From assembly GCA_903888765.1 (NCBI GenBank), contig CAISVF010000131.1, positions 1 through 48,491 on the forward strand: a stretch of 48,491 nt of DNA, given 5' to 3'. Made by a program: the position numbers and the translations under genes. The notes under the pieces are model-generated. The model ran no database searches. It saw only the letters and a list, made by a program, of their open reading frames with translations, and was not told the origin of the DNA. Source of the DNA: an uncultured Verrucomicrobia subdivision 3 bacterium (GTDB taxonomy: Bacteria > Verrucomicrobiota > Verrucomicrobiia > Limisphaerales > UBA11358). Positions 36,843-47,383 of this stretch are shown here, piece by piece (within the stretch, counting starts at the first letter, position 1; each line of letters starts with the position of its first letter).

Positions 36843-39113
36843 ATGAAACACATTCCCGCCATTCCGCTGATTGTTTTAGCCACCCTCCTGGCTTTTTCCT
36901 CGTATGCCCAGATGGGAGGGTTGCAGGCTGTGTCGCTGAGCCAGGTGATTCCCGGCGCGCCAGCCGGTTGGGTGGACACCGATTTTGCGAGCGGGACGGC
37001 CACGGGAACAAATATTTTTATCTTTGCGGAAGATGGCAGTGCTTCGCTCATGGCCGATAGTGTCCTTTTGAATTATAAAACCAAGGATGTCGAGGCCGAC
37101 GGCCACGTTCGTATTCAGTTGGGTGATATGATTTGGGTGGGTGATCATATCAATTTTAATTTTAATACCGGGCAGATGCAGAGTGAACAATTTCGCACCG
37201 GCAAAGCTCCGGTGTTTGCCGGTGGCGAAGGGCTTACCGGCAATGCAAGTAACCGCCTGCATCAGTCGCATAACACCCTGGTTGCCACCAATAAGCTGGG
37301 AGTTTATACGGCTACCAATGGCTATTTCACCACGGACGATTTTTCGGATCCGTCGTATGAAGTTCGGGCCAGCCGCATCAAAGTGATCCCGAGGCAGTCG
37401 GTTCAGATGTGGAATGCCGTGGCCTATGTCGCCGGTGTGCCGGTTTTTTATTTTCCCTATTACCAGCGCAACCTGGGACCGCACGCAAATAATTTTGTCA
37501 CCACGCCCGGCTATCGTAGTCGTTATGGGGCCTATTTGCTGAATACCTATTCCTGGTATCTTGGCAATCTGGCGGACGGTAAAATTCACGGAGACTATCG
37601 TGAGCGGCGCGGCCCCGGGGCCGGGCCGGATGTGAAAATGCACTTGGGGCAGTGGGGTGAAGTGGCCCTAAAATACTATTACCTGAATGACCGGCGTCCC
37701 AATTCCAGTACGAATGTTTTTCCGCAGTTCGGCAAAATGCCCGAAAACCGCCAGCGCTTTCACCTCGACTGGCAGGCTACGCCCGCAACCAATTTGAATT
37801 TGAAGGCGCAGGTCAATTACCAATCGGATCCGCTTTTCCTGCACGACTTTTTTGACGGTGATTACACGCGGGATCCGCAGCCCAACACCTTTGTGGAGGC
37901 AAATCGGTACTGGGATAACTGGAGCCTGGATGCGCTGACCACGCCCCGTGTGAATAGTTTTTTCAATCAGGTGGAGCGGCTGCCGGATGTGAAGCTTACC
38001 GGTTTTCGCCAGCAGGTTTGGGACACACCGGTTTATTATGACAGCGAGAGTTCGGTTGGCTGGTATCGTTCGTTTGATACTTATACGAACGGCCTCTATG
38101 CCGGCACCAATGGTTTTTACGCCAACTCCGCTGCGCGGGCTGACACCTACCATCAATTCACTTTGCCCTGGACTTTCTTTAACTGGCTCAATGTTGCTCC
38201 GCGCGTGGGCGGGCGGCTGACCTATTACAGCGAACGCAATGGGCCGGTCGGCCAGAACAACGAAGTTTACCGGGAAGTTTTCAATACCGGCGTGGGCACC
38301 TCTTTCAAGTCGTCGCGCCTGTGGACGGAAGCCACCAATTCCTTTCTGGAGGTGGACGGCTTGCGCCACATCATCGAGCCGTCGGCGAACTACGTTTTTG
38401 TTCCCAACCCCAGCACGCCGCCCGGCGAATTGCCGCAGTTTGACGGAGAACTGCCTTCTTTGATGCTCAGGCCGGTGACGTTTCCGGATTACAACAGCAT
38501 TGACTCGATTGATACCATGAACGTTGTCCGCTTTGGTTTGCGCAATGTGCTGCAAACGCGGCGCGATGGTGCGCTCGAGGATTTGGTAAATTGGAATATG
38601 CTCCTGGACTGGCGGCTTGATCCTCGGCGCGGGCAGAGCACTCTCAATGATCTGTATTCGCAGCTCGCCTTCCGCCCGCGCACCTGGCTGACTGCGGAAT
38701 CACAACTGCGCTATGACCTGGATCGGGGGGACTTGAATATGGCGTTTCATCAGTTAACGTTCGCGCCTGATAACCGGTGGAGCTGGGGCGTGGGTCATTG
38801 GTATCTGCGCGACGGATTTCTAAATCGCTCGGAAAATAATTATCTGACCAGCACCGCCTTTTTTCGGGTGAATGACAATTGGGGCCTGCGCGCCACCCAT
38901 AATTTTGATTCTCATTCCGGTCGTTTGCAGGAGCAGTTTTACACGCTTTACCGGGATTTGCGCAGCTGGACCGGCGCGTTTACCTTCCGGATTACTGATA
39001 ACGTGGGCAGTTCTCAGGACTTTACGGTGGGTTTTGCGCTCTCCTTGAAAGCCGCGCCGTCCCAGAGCGTGGGTGACGACTCCGTGAATCGCTACCATCT
39101 GATTGGCGAATAA
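36843..39113 (+). CDS. lptD: LPS-assembly protein LptD (OstA-like N-terminus plus barrel)
   Basis: DSVLLNYKTKDVEADGHVRIQLGDMIWVGDHINFNFNTGQM (OstA-like), YVAGVPVFYFPYYQRNLG, LRHIIEPSANYVFVPNPS, aromatic beta-strand-rich C-terminus. Confidence 0.88.
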   Translation: MKHIPAIPLIVLATLLAFSSYAQMGGLQAVSLSQVIPGAPAGWVDTDFASGTATGTNIFIFAEDGSASLMADSVLLNYKTKDVEADGHVRIQLGDMIWVGDHINFNFNTGQMQSEQFRTGKAPVFAGGEGLTGNASNRLHQSHNTLVATNKLGVYTATNGYFTTDDFSDPSYEVRASRIKVIPRQSVQMWNAVAYVAGVPVFYFPYYQRNLGPHANNFVTTPGYRSRYGAYLLNTYSWYLGNLADGKIHGDYRERRGPGAGPDVKMHLGQWGEVALKYYYLNDRRPNSSTNVFPQFGKMPENRQRFHLDWQATPATNLNLKAQVNYQSDPLFLHDFFDGDYTRDPQPNTFVEANRYWDNWSLDALTTPRVNSFFNQVERLPDVKLTGFRQQVWDTPVYYDSESSVGWYRSFDTYTNGLYAGTNGFYANSAARADTYHQFTLPWTFFNWLNVAPRVGGRLTYYSERNGPVGQNNEVYREVFNTGVGTSFKSSRLWTEATNSFLEVDGLRHIIEPSANYVFVPNPSTPPGELPQFDGELPSLMLRPVTFPDYNSIDSIDTMNVVRFGLRNVLQTRRDGALEDLVNWNMLLDWRLDPRRGQSTLNDLYSQLAFRPRTWLTAESQLRYDLDRGDLNMAFHQLTFAPDNRWSWGVGHWYLRDGFLNRSENNYLTSTAFFRVNDNWGLRATHNFDSHSGRLQEQFYTLYRDLRSWTGAFTFRITDNVGSSQDFTVGFALSLKAAPSQSVGDDSVNRYHLIGE

Positions 39114-39169
39114 ATCCGGCGCGCTTGCGGCGTGTGTGGGCTTGCAGTCTTTGAAGAGTTACGAAGGGT

Positions 39170-39197
39170 GTGACTTTTTCCGCGCTTGCGGTATGCT
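39170..39197 (+). promoter_or_regulatory. Putative promoter of ribBA
   Basis: gtgact (39170-39175), 16-nt spacer, tatgct (39192-39197), about 11 nt before the ATG at 39209. Confidence 0.3.
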
Positions 39198-39208
39198 GCT
39201 AGCCGCTG

Positions 39209-40408
39209 ATGAAAACGCTTTTTGACAGTATTGAATCCGTCATTGCCGACGTGAGCAAAGGTAAAATGGTTGTCGTCGTGGATGACGCTGACCGAGAAAA
39301 TGAAGGGGATATTATCTTTGCCGCCGAAAAAGCCACGCCCCGAAATGTCAGCTTCATGGTGCGTTATACCTCCGGCGTGGTTTGTGTGCCAATGGAAGGC
39401 GGCGACCTCGACCGACTGCATCTGCCGCTCATGACCCAGCAAAATGCGGAGCGGATGCGTACGGCTTACACAATTTCCGTGGATGCGGCCCGAGGGGTCA
39501 GTACCGGCATTTCTGCGGCTGATCGCGCTCACACTATCCGGCTGCTGGCCAATCCGCAAACCCGTCCCGACGACTTGGTTCGGCCGGGCCATGTTTTTCC
39601 GTTGCGTTATCGCGAAGGCGGCGTGCTTCGGCGCGCCGGCCACACCGAGGCGGGCGTGGACCTCGCCCGGATGGCCGGGCTGCACCCGGCAGCCGTCATT
39701 GCCGAGGTGGTCAACGACAATGGAACGATGGCGCGCTTGCCGGCCTTGCTGAAATTCGCTCGGCAGCACCGGCTTAAAATTTGTTCCATTGCCGACCTGA
39801 TTGAATTTCGGCGTACCCGCGAAAAACTGGTCGAGAAAGTGGAATCCGTCAAAATGCCGACCGACTATGGGGATTTTAACTTGCATTTGTACCGGTCCAA
39901 GCTGGATGGCGAGCATCATCTGGCGCTGGTGCGTGGAGACGTTTCCGGCAAAAAAAATGTGCTGGTCCGGGTTCACAGCGAATGCCTTACTGGTGATGTG
40001 TTTGGCTCGCGCCGGTGTGATTGTGGTCCCCAATTGCACACCGCCATGCGTCAGGTGGCGACGGAAGGTCGCGGGGTGATCCTTTATATGCGCCAGGAGG
40101 GGCGTGGTATTGGACTCGCCCCCAAAATCAAGGCCTACAAGTTGCAGGAGCAGGGCTATGATACGGTGGAAGCCAACGAGAAACTGGGCTATAAGATGGA
40201 CCTGCGCGAATATGGTTTGGGTGCGCAAATCCTCTGCGATTTGGGCTTGAAAACCATCCGCCTCCTGACGAATAACCCGCGCAAAATTGTTGGGCTCAAA
40301 GGGTACGGCTTAAAAATCACCCGGCAGATCCCCATCCAGATCAAGCCTAACCCGCATAACGAGCGGTATTTAAAAACCAAGCGCGAAAAACTCGGACACC
40401 TGCTTTGA
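39209..40408 (+). CDS. ribBA: Bifunctional 3,4-dihydroxy-2-butanone-4-phosphate synthase / GTP cyclohydrolase II
   Basis: [96 protein letters not shown]. Confidence 0.97.
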   Translation: MKTLFDSIESVIADVSKGKMVVVVDDADRENEGDIIFAAEKATPRNVSFMVRYTSGVVCVPMEGGDLDRLHLPLMTQQNAERMRTAYTISVDAARGVSTGISAADRAHTIRLLANPQTRPDDLVRPGHVFPLRYREGGVLRRAGHTEAGVDLARMAGLHPAAVIAEVVNDNGTMARLPALLKFARQHRLKICSIADLIEFRRTREKLVEKVESVKMPTDYGDFNLHLYRSKLDGEHHLALVRGDVSGKKNVLVRVHSECLTGDVFGSRRCDCGPQLHTAMRQVATEGRGVILYMRQEGRGIGLAPKIKAYKLQEQGYDTVEANEKLGYKMDLREYGLGAQILCDLGLKTIRLLTNNPRKIVGLKGYGLKITRQIPIQIKPNPHNERYLKTKREKLGHLL

Positions 40409-40455
40409 GGGGGCGCTGAGCCGGCTCCCCTGCATTCCAGCCGGTCCGCTTGACC

Positions 40456-41949
40456 TTACCCCAGTATTTTTTTCAGGGCCAGCCCGGTGATGGTCCGGGC
40501 TCGTAAGTCGGTTGCCGCCTCCGCGTAACAACGGAATTCCGGGGCATTGCCGGAAGGGCGCAAATGAATGACTTCCTCGTTGGCAAAGGTGATGCGCAAT
40601 CCATCGGTCCGGTTTAATGTTTTCACCGTGCCGCTGATGTCTCCAAACATTTTTTCCACCGCAGCTTGGTCTGTCGCATCCGAGCCGGAATCGAATCTCG
40701 CCAGAATTTCCACGCTCTTCTCGGTGGCAAAGTTTTTCAGCCGGTCGCTCGCCGTGAAACGTGGCGGCAGGGTGGCGGCCAGTTCCGAAACCGTTTGTTT
40801 CTGCGCCTTGGCGAGCAGCAAAATCCCCAGCATGACAATCACGGCGTCGCGGGTGGGCAGGGCTCGGAGGCCTTTTTGACCGGAGGTGATGGTGGAATTC
40901 AGCAGGAAGCCGCCGTTGGCCTCATAGCCGACCACCCGTTGCGCGCCCGCCGCCGAGGCGGCTATCATGGAAGCCACGACAAAGGGCGAGCCGATGCGCG
41001 TGCGGCGGATGTCGTGGAACCAGCCGCACTTGTCCACGGCGGTATTGCAACTGACCGGCGTGCTCACGGAGTCGGCCTGCAAAAAGCGGGCGCACAAAAT
41101 ACCCGCGATATCTCCGCGCAGCCAGCTGCCCTGTTCGTCGCTGACCAGTGGCCGGTCGCTGTCTCCATCTGCTGACACCAGTGCATCGAACTGGCCGGAC
41201 TTTGCCCAATCCGCTGCCAGTTGCGTGTCTTCTGGCCGGATGGCCTCGGTATCTACCGGGATAAATTTCTCCGAGCGGCCGAGCGGCGTGACTGCGCCAC
41301 CCAGTCCGGCCAGGATTTTCACCAGCACATCTCGCCCCACGGCGGAATGTTGATAAACCCCGATGCGCAGGCCGGCCAGCGAATCCCGGTCAAAAAAGTT
41401 CAGATATCGCGCGATGTAATTTTCCCCGGCCTCGGTGGAAACGGCGCGGGGCGCTGCCGCAGTCTTGGTGAAATTCCCATCCGTACCAAAAAGCGCATCG
41501 GACACTTCAACCACCTGGCTGCTCATACCCTGTTCGTCCTCCTTGAGTACTTCCCCTGCACATTTGTTGAATTTGATCCCATTGCGGTCGTCCGGGATGT
41601 GGCTGCCGGTCACCATAATGGAGGGAATTTTATTTTCCAGCCCGAACAGGGCGACCGCTGGCGAGGGCACCTTGCCGCAATTCACGGCGCGATAGCCCAT
41701 ATCCTCGGCGGCCCGGCAGACCGCTTCCATTACTCGGTCGGTGCTGGGCCGGAAATCGCCGGCCACGGCCACGCGTTCGCCGGCCCGATGAAGTTCCCCG
41801 ATGCTCTCAAGGTATTGTAGAAATCCTCTGGTGTAGGCGTAGCAGACGCAATCGGTCATCGCCGTGGCGAGACCGCGCGCGCCGCTGGTGCCAAAGGTCA
41901 CGCCGCTGCGCATCATTAGTTCTTTAATAGAAGTTTTCATATTGCTCAA
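40456..41949 (-). CDS. Phosphohexomutase (phosphomannomutase family)
   Basis: SGVTFGTSGARGLATAMTD, PSIMVTGSHIPDDRNGIKFNK (active-site Ser loop), LVSADGDSDRPLVSDE (Mg loop), LRPSGNAPEFRCYAEA. Confidence 0.9.
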   Translation of the reverse strand: MSNMKTSIKELMMRSGVTFGTSGARGLATAMTDCVCYAYTRGFLQYLESIGELHRAGERVAVAGDFRPSTDRVMEAVCRAAEDMGYRAVNCGKVPSPAVALFGLENKIPSIMVTGSHIPDDRNGIKFNKCAGEVLKEDEQGMSSQVVEVSDALFGTDGNFTKTAAAPRAVSTEAGENYIARYLNFFDRDSLAGLRIGVYQHSAVGRDVLVKILAGLGGAVTPLGRSEKFIPVDTEAIRPEDTQLAADWAKSGQFDALVSADGDSDRPLVSDEQGSWLRGDIAGILCARFLQADSVSTPVSCNTAVDKCGWFHDIRRTRIGSPFVVASMIAASAAGAQRVVGYEANGGFLLNSTITSGQKGLRALPTRDAVIVMLGILLLAKAQKQTVSELAATLPPRFTASDRLKNFATEKSVEILARFDSGSDATDQAAVEKMFGDISGTVKTLNRTDGLRITFANEEVIHLRPSGNAPEFRCYAEAATDLRARTITGLALKKILG

Positions 41950-42094
41950 AAGGTTTTTGGCTGGTTTAACTTCAATGCGGGCATTGCTCGCACTGCCAGC
42001 CGCTCAATGATCAGTTTCTTGCGTTCGCCAATTCAATAAGGGTTTAGATTCCTGTATTCCGGTCTGGCTCTGCAGTCCGGCTCATTGATTCAAA

Positions 42095-43921
42095 TTATGG
42101 GTTCGCCTTTGCCTTGGTGTCGTAAAAATCTTTCAACACGGTAAAGGCCAGTTTTTTCTGGCCATTCTGGCCAATGACTCCCTTGCGATTCCACCCGTCC
42201 TGAATGCCGGGCAATTGCCGTTTGGGGGAACGAAAATCGCACAGAATCCACGGCGTGCAGCCGCTGAAGCCGGAGATTTTATCCAGCATCGGCAGCGTGC
42301 GCTGATAGACCTCCGCCTGAAACTCCTCGCTGAATCGTGTCTGCGCATCGGCATGAAACCCCTGTTTGGCACCCGCCCCGAATTCGCTGATGAAAACTGG
42401 TTTCGGATATTTGATGGTCCAGCGGATCCGGTCGATTTTCTCCGGCAGTCCGTCATACCAGCCCACGTATTCATTAAAGCTGACGAGATCGGTAAATTCG
42501 CCGAAGGGATCATCCACAATTTTGTGCAACGTATCGGCGGGGTCGGCGTGGACTTCCATCGCGGCAGATACCAATCGGGTGTCGTCCAGCGACCGCGCCT
42601 CGTCCACCAGGGATTTGAGAAACTTGGTGCGCGCCTCGCCCACGGGGGTTTCATTCGCCACCGACCAGACAATCACGCTGGCGCGGTTTTGATCACGGGC
42701 GATAAGGCTGTGCAATTGATTTTTGGCGTTTGCCAATGTGTCGGCATTGGACCATTGGATCGTCCAATAAACAGGGGTTTCTTCCCACACCATGATCCCC
42801 AGTTCGTCCGCGAGCCGCGCCATATGCTCGTTGTGGGGGTAATGGGCGAGCCGCACGAAATTACACTTCAGTTCCTTGGCCCAGCCTAGCAACTGCCGGG
42901 CATCGGCTTCGGACCAGGCGCGTCCGCCGCGCAGGGGGTTTTCCTCGTGAATCGCCACGCCGCGTAGGAAAACCTTTTTGCCGTTGAGCAAAATATCCTG
43001 CCCGCTGGTCGCGACTGTCCGGAATCCGATGCGATCGTTCAGCCGCTCGGTGCCGCTGGAAATTTCCACATCATTTAATACCGGCAATTCGGGTGACCAT
43101 AAGGCCAGATTGTCCGCCGTAAATTCAAATTGCGCCTGTCCATCGGCGGTCGCCGGCCGTTCTGCGGCAAGTTTGAGTGCGGGAAATTGGATGCTTACCG
43201 TCTGTGATTTTGCCGCTCCGTCAAGCTGGACGAAGGCTGTAATCGTATGGGTGGTGCCTGGCTTGAGTTGTATTCGGTAGTTGGCAATGAAGGTCGCCGG
43301 CGTTTCCACCAGCAAAACGTCGCGGGTTATCCCGCCGTAATTCCACCAGTCAGTATTGACCGTTGGCACCGCTTCCGCATGGCGGCTGTTGTTCACCCGG
43401 ACCACCAGCGAATTGTTGGTCGCCTTCGCCAGTTGGGTGATTTCGTAGGCAAAAGGTGTGAAACCGCCGATGTGCTTTCCCAGTTTGACGCCGTTGAGGT
43501 AAACATCGGTCTCGTAATTGGCGGCACCAAAGTAAATGAAAAGTCGGTGGTCCGCCGCAGATTTTTGCGCGTCAAATCTGGTCCGGTACCAGACCGAGCC
43601 CTCGTAGTAGAACAGTTTTTCGTTTTGCGAATTCCAATCGCCCGGCACCTCGAGCGTTGGGCTGGTTTCAAAATTATACTCCAGCAGCTCTGATTTGTCC
43701 TTGGCCTGTTTGTCGAGCGCGAAGCCGCCGGTAATGGTTGCCGCCGCATCGTACGGCTGGCGACGGTAGTCAAAGTAGCCTGTGTCATAGGGGTCCACGA
43801 TGGAATGCCATTTTCCATTGAGGCTGGTCGCCTGCCGCGCAAACACGTTGGCGATGACGGTTTCGCTGCGTGCGCCGGTCGCCGCCGCCGCTGCCAGGAG
43901 GATTGCTAGAACTTTTTTCAT
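42095..43921 (-). CDS. Secreted GH2 glycosidase (beta-glucuronidase/beta-galactosidase-like)
   Basis: MKKVLAILLAAAAATGARS signal; ATSLNGKWHSIVDP, VPGDWNSQNEKLFYYEGSVWYRTRF, LRGVAIHEENPLRGGRAWSEADARQLLGWAKELKCNFVRLAHYPHNEHMARLADELGIMVWEETPVYW, VIVWSVANETP, VFISEFGAGAKQGFH. Confidence 0.93.
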   Translation of the reverse strand: MKKVLAILLAAAAATGARSETVIANVFARQATSLNGKWHSIVDPYDTGYFDYRRQPYDAAATITGGFALDKQAKDKSELLEYNFETSPTLEVPGDWNSQNEKLFYYEGSVWYRTRFDAQKSAADHRLFIYFGAANYETDVYLNGVKLGKHIGGFTPFAYEITQLAKATNNSLVVRVNNSRHAEAVPTVNTDWWNYGGITRDVLLVETPATFIANYRIQLKPGTTHTITAFVQLDGAAKSQTVSIQFPALKLAAERPATADGQAQFEFTADNLALWSPELPVLNDVEISSGTERLNDRIGFRTVATSGQDILLNGKKVFLRGVAIHEENPLRGGRAWSEADARQLLGWAKELKCNFVRLAHYPHNEHMARLADELGIMVWEETPVYWTIQWSNADTLANAKNQLHSLIARDQNRASVIVWSVANETPVGEARTKFLKSLVDEARSLDDTRLVSAAMEVHADPADTLHKIVDDPFGEFTDLVSFNEYVGWYDGLPEKIDRIRWTIKYPKPVFISEFGAGAKQGFHADAQTRFSEEFQAEVYQRTLPMLDKISGFSGCTPWILCDFRSPKRQLPGIQDGWNRKGVIGQNGQKKLAFTVLKDFYDTKAKANP

Positions 43922-43981
43922 GTGCTTTGAACCCGGCCACCTTAGCGCATCGTTAAAACTGATGGAATATTTTTTACACCG

Positions 43982-46900
43982 TTGCATAAAATTGTTTACG
44001 CCCATGCGCCTTTGTCTGAAGATTCCGGCGTGCAAGCGCGTTTTCTGCTCGGTCCCGCCGGCAGCGGCAAAACCTGCCGCTGTCTGGCGGAAATTCGCTG
44101 CGCTTTGCAGGCGTCTCCCGCCGGTCCGCCGCTGATTTTGCTAGCCCCCAAGCAGGCAACCTTCCAACTCGAACGCCAGTTGCTGGCTGGTGATGAAATT
44201 GGCGGCTTCACGCGTCTGCAAATTTTTTCCTTTGACCGGCTGGCCCATTTCATTTTCGACCACTTGAATGTGGCGCCTCCGAAGCTGCTTTCTGCCGAGG
44301 GGCGGCTCATGGTGTTGCGAGCTTTGCTGCGGGATCATGCCGATGAACTCAAGCTGTTTCGCGGAAGTGCCCGCCGCCCCGGTTTCGCCCGGGAACTGGG
44401 TGCATTGCTGGAAGAACTGCAACAGCACCGGTTTTCGCCCGCCCGGCTCCGTGCGCTGTCTGGAGAAAGCCATCTCGTGCGTGTATTGCGCGATAAACTT
44501 CACGATCTTGCCTTGCTGGCGGAGCAATACGCCGTCTGGCTTCAGGCTCACGAATTACAGGATGCCAGTCATTTGCTGGACTTCGCCACCGCCGCGCTGC
44601 GGCAGGACTTTAATCGCCCAAGCCGGATCTTCCAGTGCGCCAGGTTGTGGCTCGATGGTTTTGCCGAGATGACCCCGCAGGAAATGGCCTTGCTGGCTGC
44701 CGTGGTTCCCTATTGTGATCAAGCTACGCTGGCCTTTTGCCTTGAGACGGAGCCGACCAGTGAAACCTCCTGGCTTTCCATCTGGTCGGCTATTGGTCAG
44801 ACGTTTCAACAATGCCGGGCGCAAATCGCCAATCTTCCCGACTGCGAGGTGGTCATCGATACACTGCCCCGTGCGCCCGGTAAAAATCGGTTTTCGCAAA
44901 ACCCCACGCTGCAATATCTGGAGGAAAGTTGGTCGCTGCCGGTGCTGGATCCGGACTCCCTGCCCAATCCCGATTCCATCCGGGTTATTGCTTGCGCTGA
45001 TCCCGAGGCTGAGGCTGATTGTGCTGCCCGTGAGGTTTTGAAATTTGTCCGCTCCGGACGGCGGTACCGCGATTGCGCCGTCCTGGTGCGCCAATTGGAT
45101 GATTATCATCGGCCGCTCGCGCGGGCTTTTCGCCGCTATGGCCTTCCTTTTTTTCTGGATCGTCGCGAGAGTGTCGCCCATCACCCCCTTGCCGAGTTGA
45201 CGCGTAGCGCCCTGCGCGCCGTGGCTTTTGACTGGCAGCCGGAGGACTGGTTTGCCGTGCTTAAATCCGGTTTTTCGCCCGTTGCGGAGCCGGCGCTCGA
45301 CCAGTTGGAGAATGTTGCTCTAGCTTCCGGTTGGCGCGGCCGGAAATGGCTGAATCCGCTGCCGGATGCGCCCAGCGAGCAACTGCGCCAGCTTGTTTTG
45401 CCTCCGTTTGCCAGGTTTTTAACGGCCTTTGAGCAGGTCCATTTTCACCCCACCGGCACGCAGCTCGCGGCCGCCCTGCGGGATTTGTGGGCGGATTTAA
45501 ATGTCCCGTCGGTGCTGGAAGGCTGGAGTTTTGCTGCGGAGCAAGCTGCCTATCGCCCGGCTTCCCCTGCCATGCATGCCTCGGTGTGGGCGCAGATGAA
45601 TTTGTGGCTCGATAATGTTGTGCTGGCCTTCCCGCGCGCGCCGCTATCCTTGCGCGATTGGCTGCCGGTATTGGAGGCTGGCCTTGCCAATTTGACGGTG
45701 GGCGTCATCCCGCCGGTGCTGGATGAGGTGCTGATCGGCGCGATTGACCGCGCCCGGAATCCCAGCCTGAAATTGGCTCTCATTCTCGGTGTGAATGAAT
45801 CCGTTTTCCCCGCCGCGCCCGCCGCGCCGGTCATTCTAACCAACTCCGATCGCGATGCATTGGAGTTGCAAAATGCCCGCTTGGGTGCCAGCCGGTTCGA
45901 TCAGATTTCTCGCGAACGCTACCTTGGCTATATTGCCTTTACCCGGGCGCACGAAAAATTGGTGGTGACCTATGCGCGCCTGGGTTCCGGCGGTCAGACC
46001 CTGAACCCCTCTCCCTTCATCGCCCGTTTGCAGCGCGTTTTTCCCCCGCTTGTGCTGGAGGAGTTTTCTGGCGAAACCGACTGGCGCATGGCAGAGCATG
46101 TGTCCGGATTGGTTCCGCTGTGCATTTCGTTGGATAAACTGAATCCGATTCTTCCCGGCTGGCGGGAAATTCCGGCGCTGAATTTATTGGTCGAGCAACT
46201 GGCCACCTTGCGCGAGCCTTCCGAATCGGAAAATCTCACCCCTGGGCTGGCGGAAAAATTGTACGGGCCGGTGTTGAAATCATCAATCAGCCGTCTGGAA
46301 GAATTTGCAGGCTGCCCCTTCCGTTTTTTTGTTCGCGTCGGTCTGCGCGCCAGCGAGCGCAAGCGCTTTGAACTGGATATTCGTGAGCGCGGCAATTTCC
46401 AGCATGAGGTGCTTAAAATATTCCACGCTGAAATCATGGCTGCTGGAAAGCGCTGGCGCGATCTGGAGCCGGCGGCCGCGCGCTTGCGCATCCGGCAGAT
46501 TGCGGATGAGCAAATCGAACACTTCCATGCCGGATTGCTGCGCGAATCGGCGGAAACCGTTTTTGCCGCCCGCACCATGTCGGCCGCTTTGCAGGATTTT
46601 ATCGAAATGATTATTACCTGGAACCGGGAACAGTATGAATTTGACCCGGTCGCGGCGGAATTGGGTTTTGGCGGAAAAGACGACCCTGCGCCTGCCTGGA
46701 AAATGGATCTGGGTGACGGGCGCTGGCTGGCCTTGCAGGGCCGGATTGATCGCCTGGACTTGTGCCCTGATCCGGCGTTCGGCACCACCTTGGCTGTGGT
46801 GATGGATTACAAGTCCGGCGGTAAAAAGCTGGAGTCACTGCTCGTGCAAAATGGCATTCAAATGCAATTGCTGGCGTATCTTGGCGCACTCCGCCATTGG

Positions 46901-47383
46901 AAACCGGACGTTGCCCTTTGGGGGGCTAAACCCGTGGTTCCTGCCGGTGCGTTTTATGTCAATCTGCAAGGCCGCTTTGCCAGTGGAGACAACCGGGATG
47001 AGATTTTGGGTGATGCCGGGGCCAAACCGCTGGCTTATCGCCATAACGGGCGCTTTGACGCCGACCATTTAAGCAAATTTGATCGGCGCGGGGTCGCCAA
47101 AGGGGACCAGTTTAATTTTCGTTTGAACCTGTCGGGCGGTCTGCCGTCCAATTCAACCGAAGCCATTCCCGGTAAGGAATTTGCCCAACTCATTGATCAA
47201 GTGGAGAAGCAATTGCAAACGCTTGCTCACAAAATTTTCTCTGGTGCTGCGGCGGTGGATCCGTATCGTCTGGGAGCCCAGACCCCGTGCGGGTTTTGCG
47301 ATTATCGGGCCGCCTGCCGGATTGACCCGTGGACTCATGCGTGGCGGGTGTTGCGCGCCGGAGACAAGCATGCCGAAAAATGA
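43982..47383 (+). CDS. AddB-like ATP-dependent nuclease subunit (PD-(D/E)XK with Fe-S Cys cluster)
   Basis: Walker A RFLLGPAGSGKTCRCLAEI; RNPSLKLALILGVNESVFPA; CPFRFFVRVGLRA; nuclease VVMDYKSGGKK; C-terminal TPCGFCDYRAACRID; TTG start. Confidence 0.88.
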   Translation: MHKIVYAHAPLSEDSGVQARFLLGPAGSGKTCRCLAEIRCALQASPAGPPLILLAPKQATFQLERQLLAGDEIGGFTRLQIFSFDRLAHFIFDHLNVAPPKLLSAEGRLMVLRALLRDHADELKLFRGSARRPGFARELGALLEELQQHRFSPARLRALSGESHLVRVLRDKLHDLALLAEQYAVWLQAHELQDASHLLDFATAALRQDFNRPSRIFQCARLWLDGFAEMTPQEMALLAAVVPYCDQATLAFCLETEPTSETSWLSIWSAIGQTFQQCRAQIANLPDCEVVIDTLPRAPGKNRFSQNPTLQYLEESWSLPVLDPDSLPNPDSIRVIACADPEAEADCAAREVLKFVRSGRRYRDCAVLVRQLDDYHRPLARAFRRYGLPFFLDRRESVAHHPLAELTRSALRAVAFDWQPEDWFAVLKSGFSPVAEPALDQLENVALASGWRGRKWLNPLPDAPSEQLRQLVLPPFARFLTAFEQVHFHPTGTQLAAALRDLWADLNVPSVLEGWSFAAEQAAYRPASPAMHASVWAQMNLWLDNVVLAFPRAPLSLRDWLPVLEAGLANLTVGVIPPVLDEVLIGAIDRARNPSLKLALILGVNESVFPAAPAAPVILTNSDRDALELQNARLGASRFDQISRERYLGYIAFTRAHEKLVVTYARLGSGGQTLNPSPFIARLQRVFPPLVLEEFSGETDWRMAEHVSGLVPLCISLDKLNPILPGWREIPALNLLVEQLATLREPSESENLTPGLAEKLYGPVLKSSISRLEEFAGCPFRFFVRVGLRASERKRFELDIRERGNFQHEVLKIFHAEIMAAGKRWRDLEPAAARLRIRQIADEQIEHFHAGLLRESAETVFAARTMSAALQDFIEMIITWNREQYEFDPVAAELGFGGKDDPAPAWKMDLGDGRWLALQGRIDRLDLCPDPAFGTTLAVVMDYKSGGKKLESLLVQNGIQMQLLAYLGALRHWKPDVALWGAKPVVPAGAFYVNLQGRFASGDNRDEILGDAGAKPLAYRHNGRFDADHLSKFDRRGVAKGDQFNFRLNLSGGLPSNSTEAIPGKEFAQLIDQVEKQLQTLAHKIFSGAAAVDPYRLGAQTPCGFCDYRAACRIDPWTHAWRVLRAGDKHAEK

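Noticed and set aside
37668-38555. 295-aa minus-strand ORF
   Set aside because: Antisense to lptD, no recognisable motifs.
39114-39208. FMN riboswitch upstream of ribBA
   Set aside because: Leader is only about 95 nt and lacks the conserved AGGGGCRGGGTGAAAYTCCC-like core.
39092-40228. 378-aa minus-strand ORF
   Set aside because: Antisense shadow of ribBA, whose plus-strand motifs are unmistakable.
42215-42889. 224-aa plus-strand ORF
   Set aside because: Antisense to the GH2 gene, no recognisable motifs.
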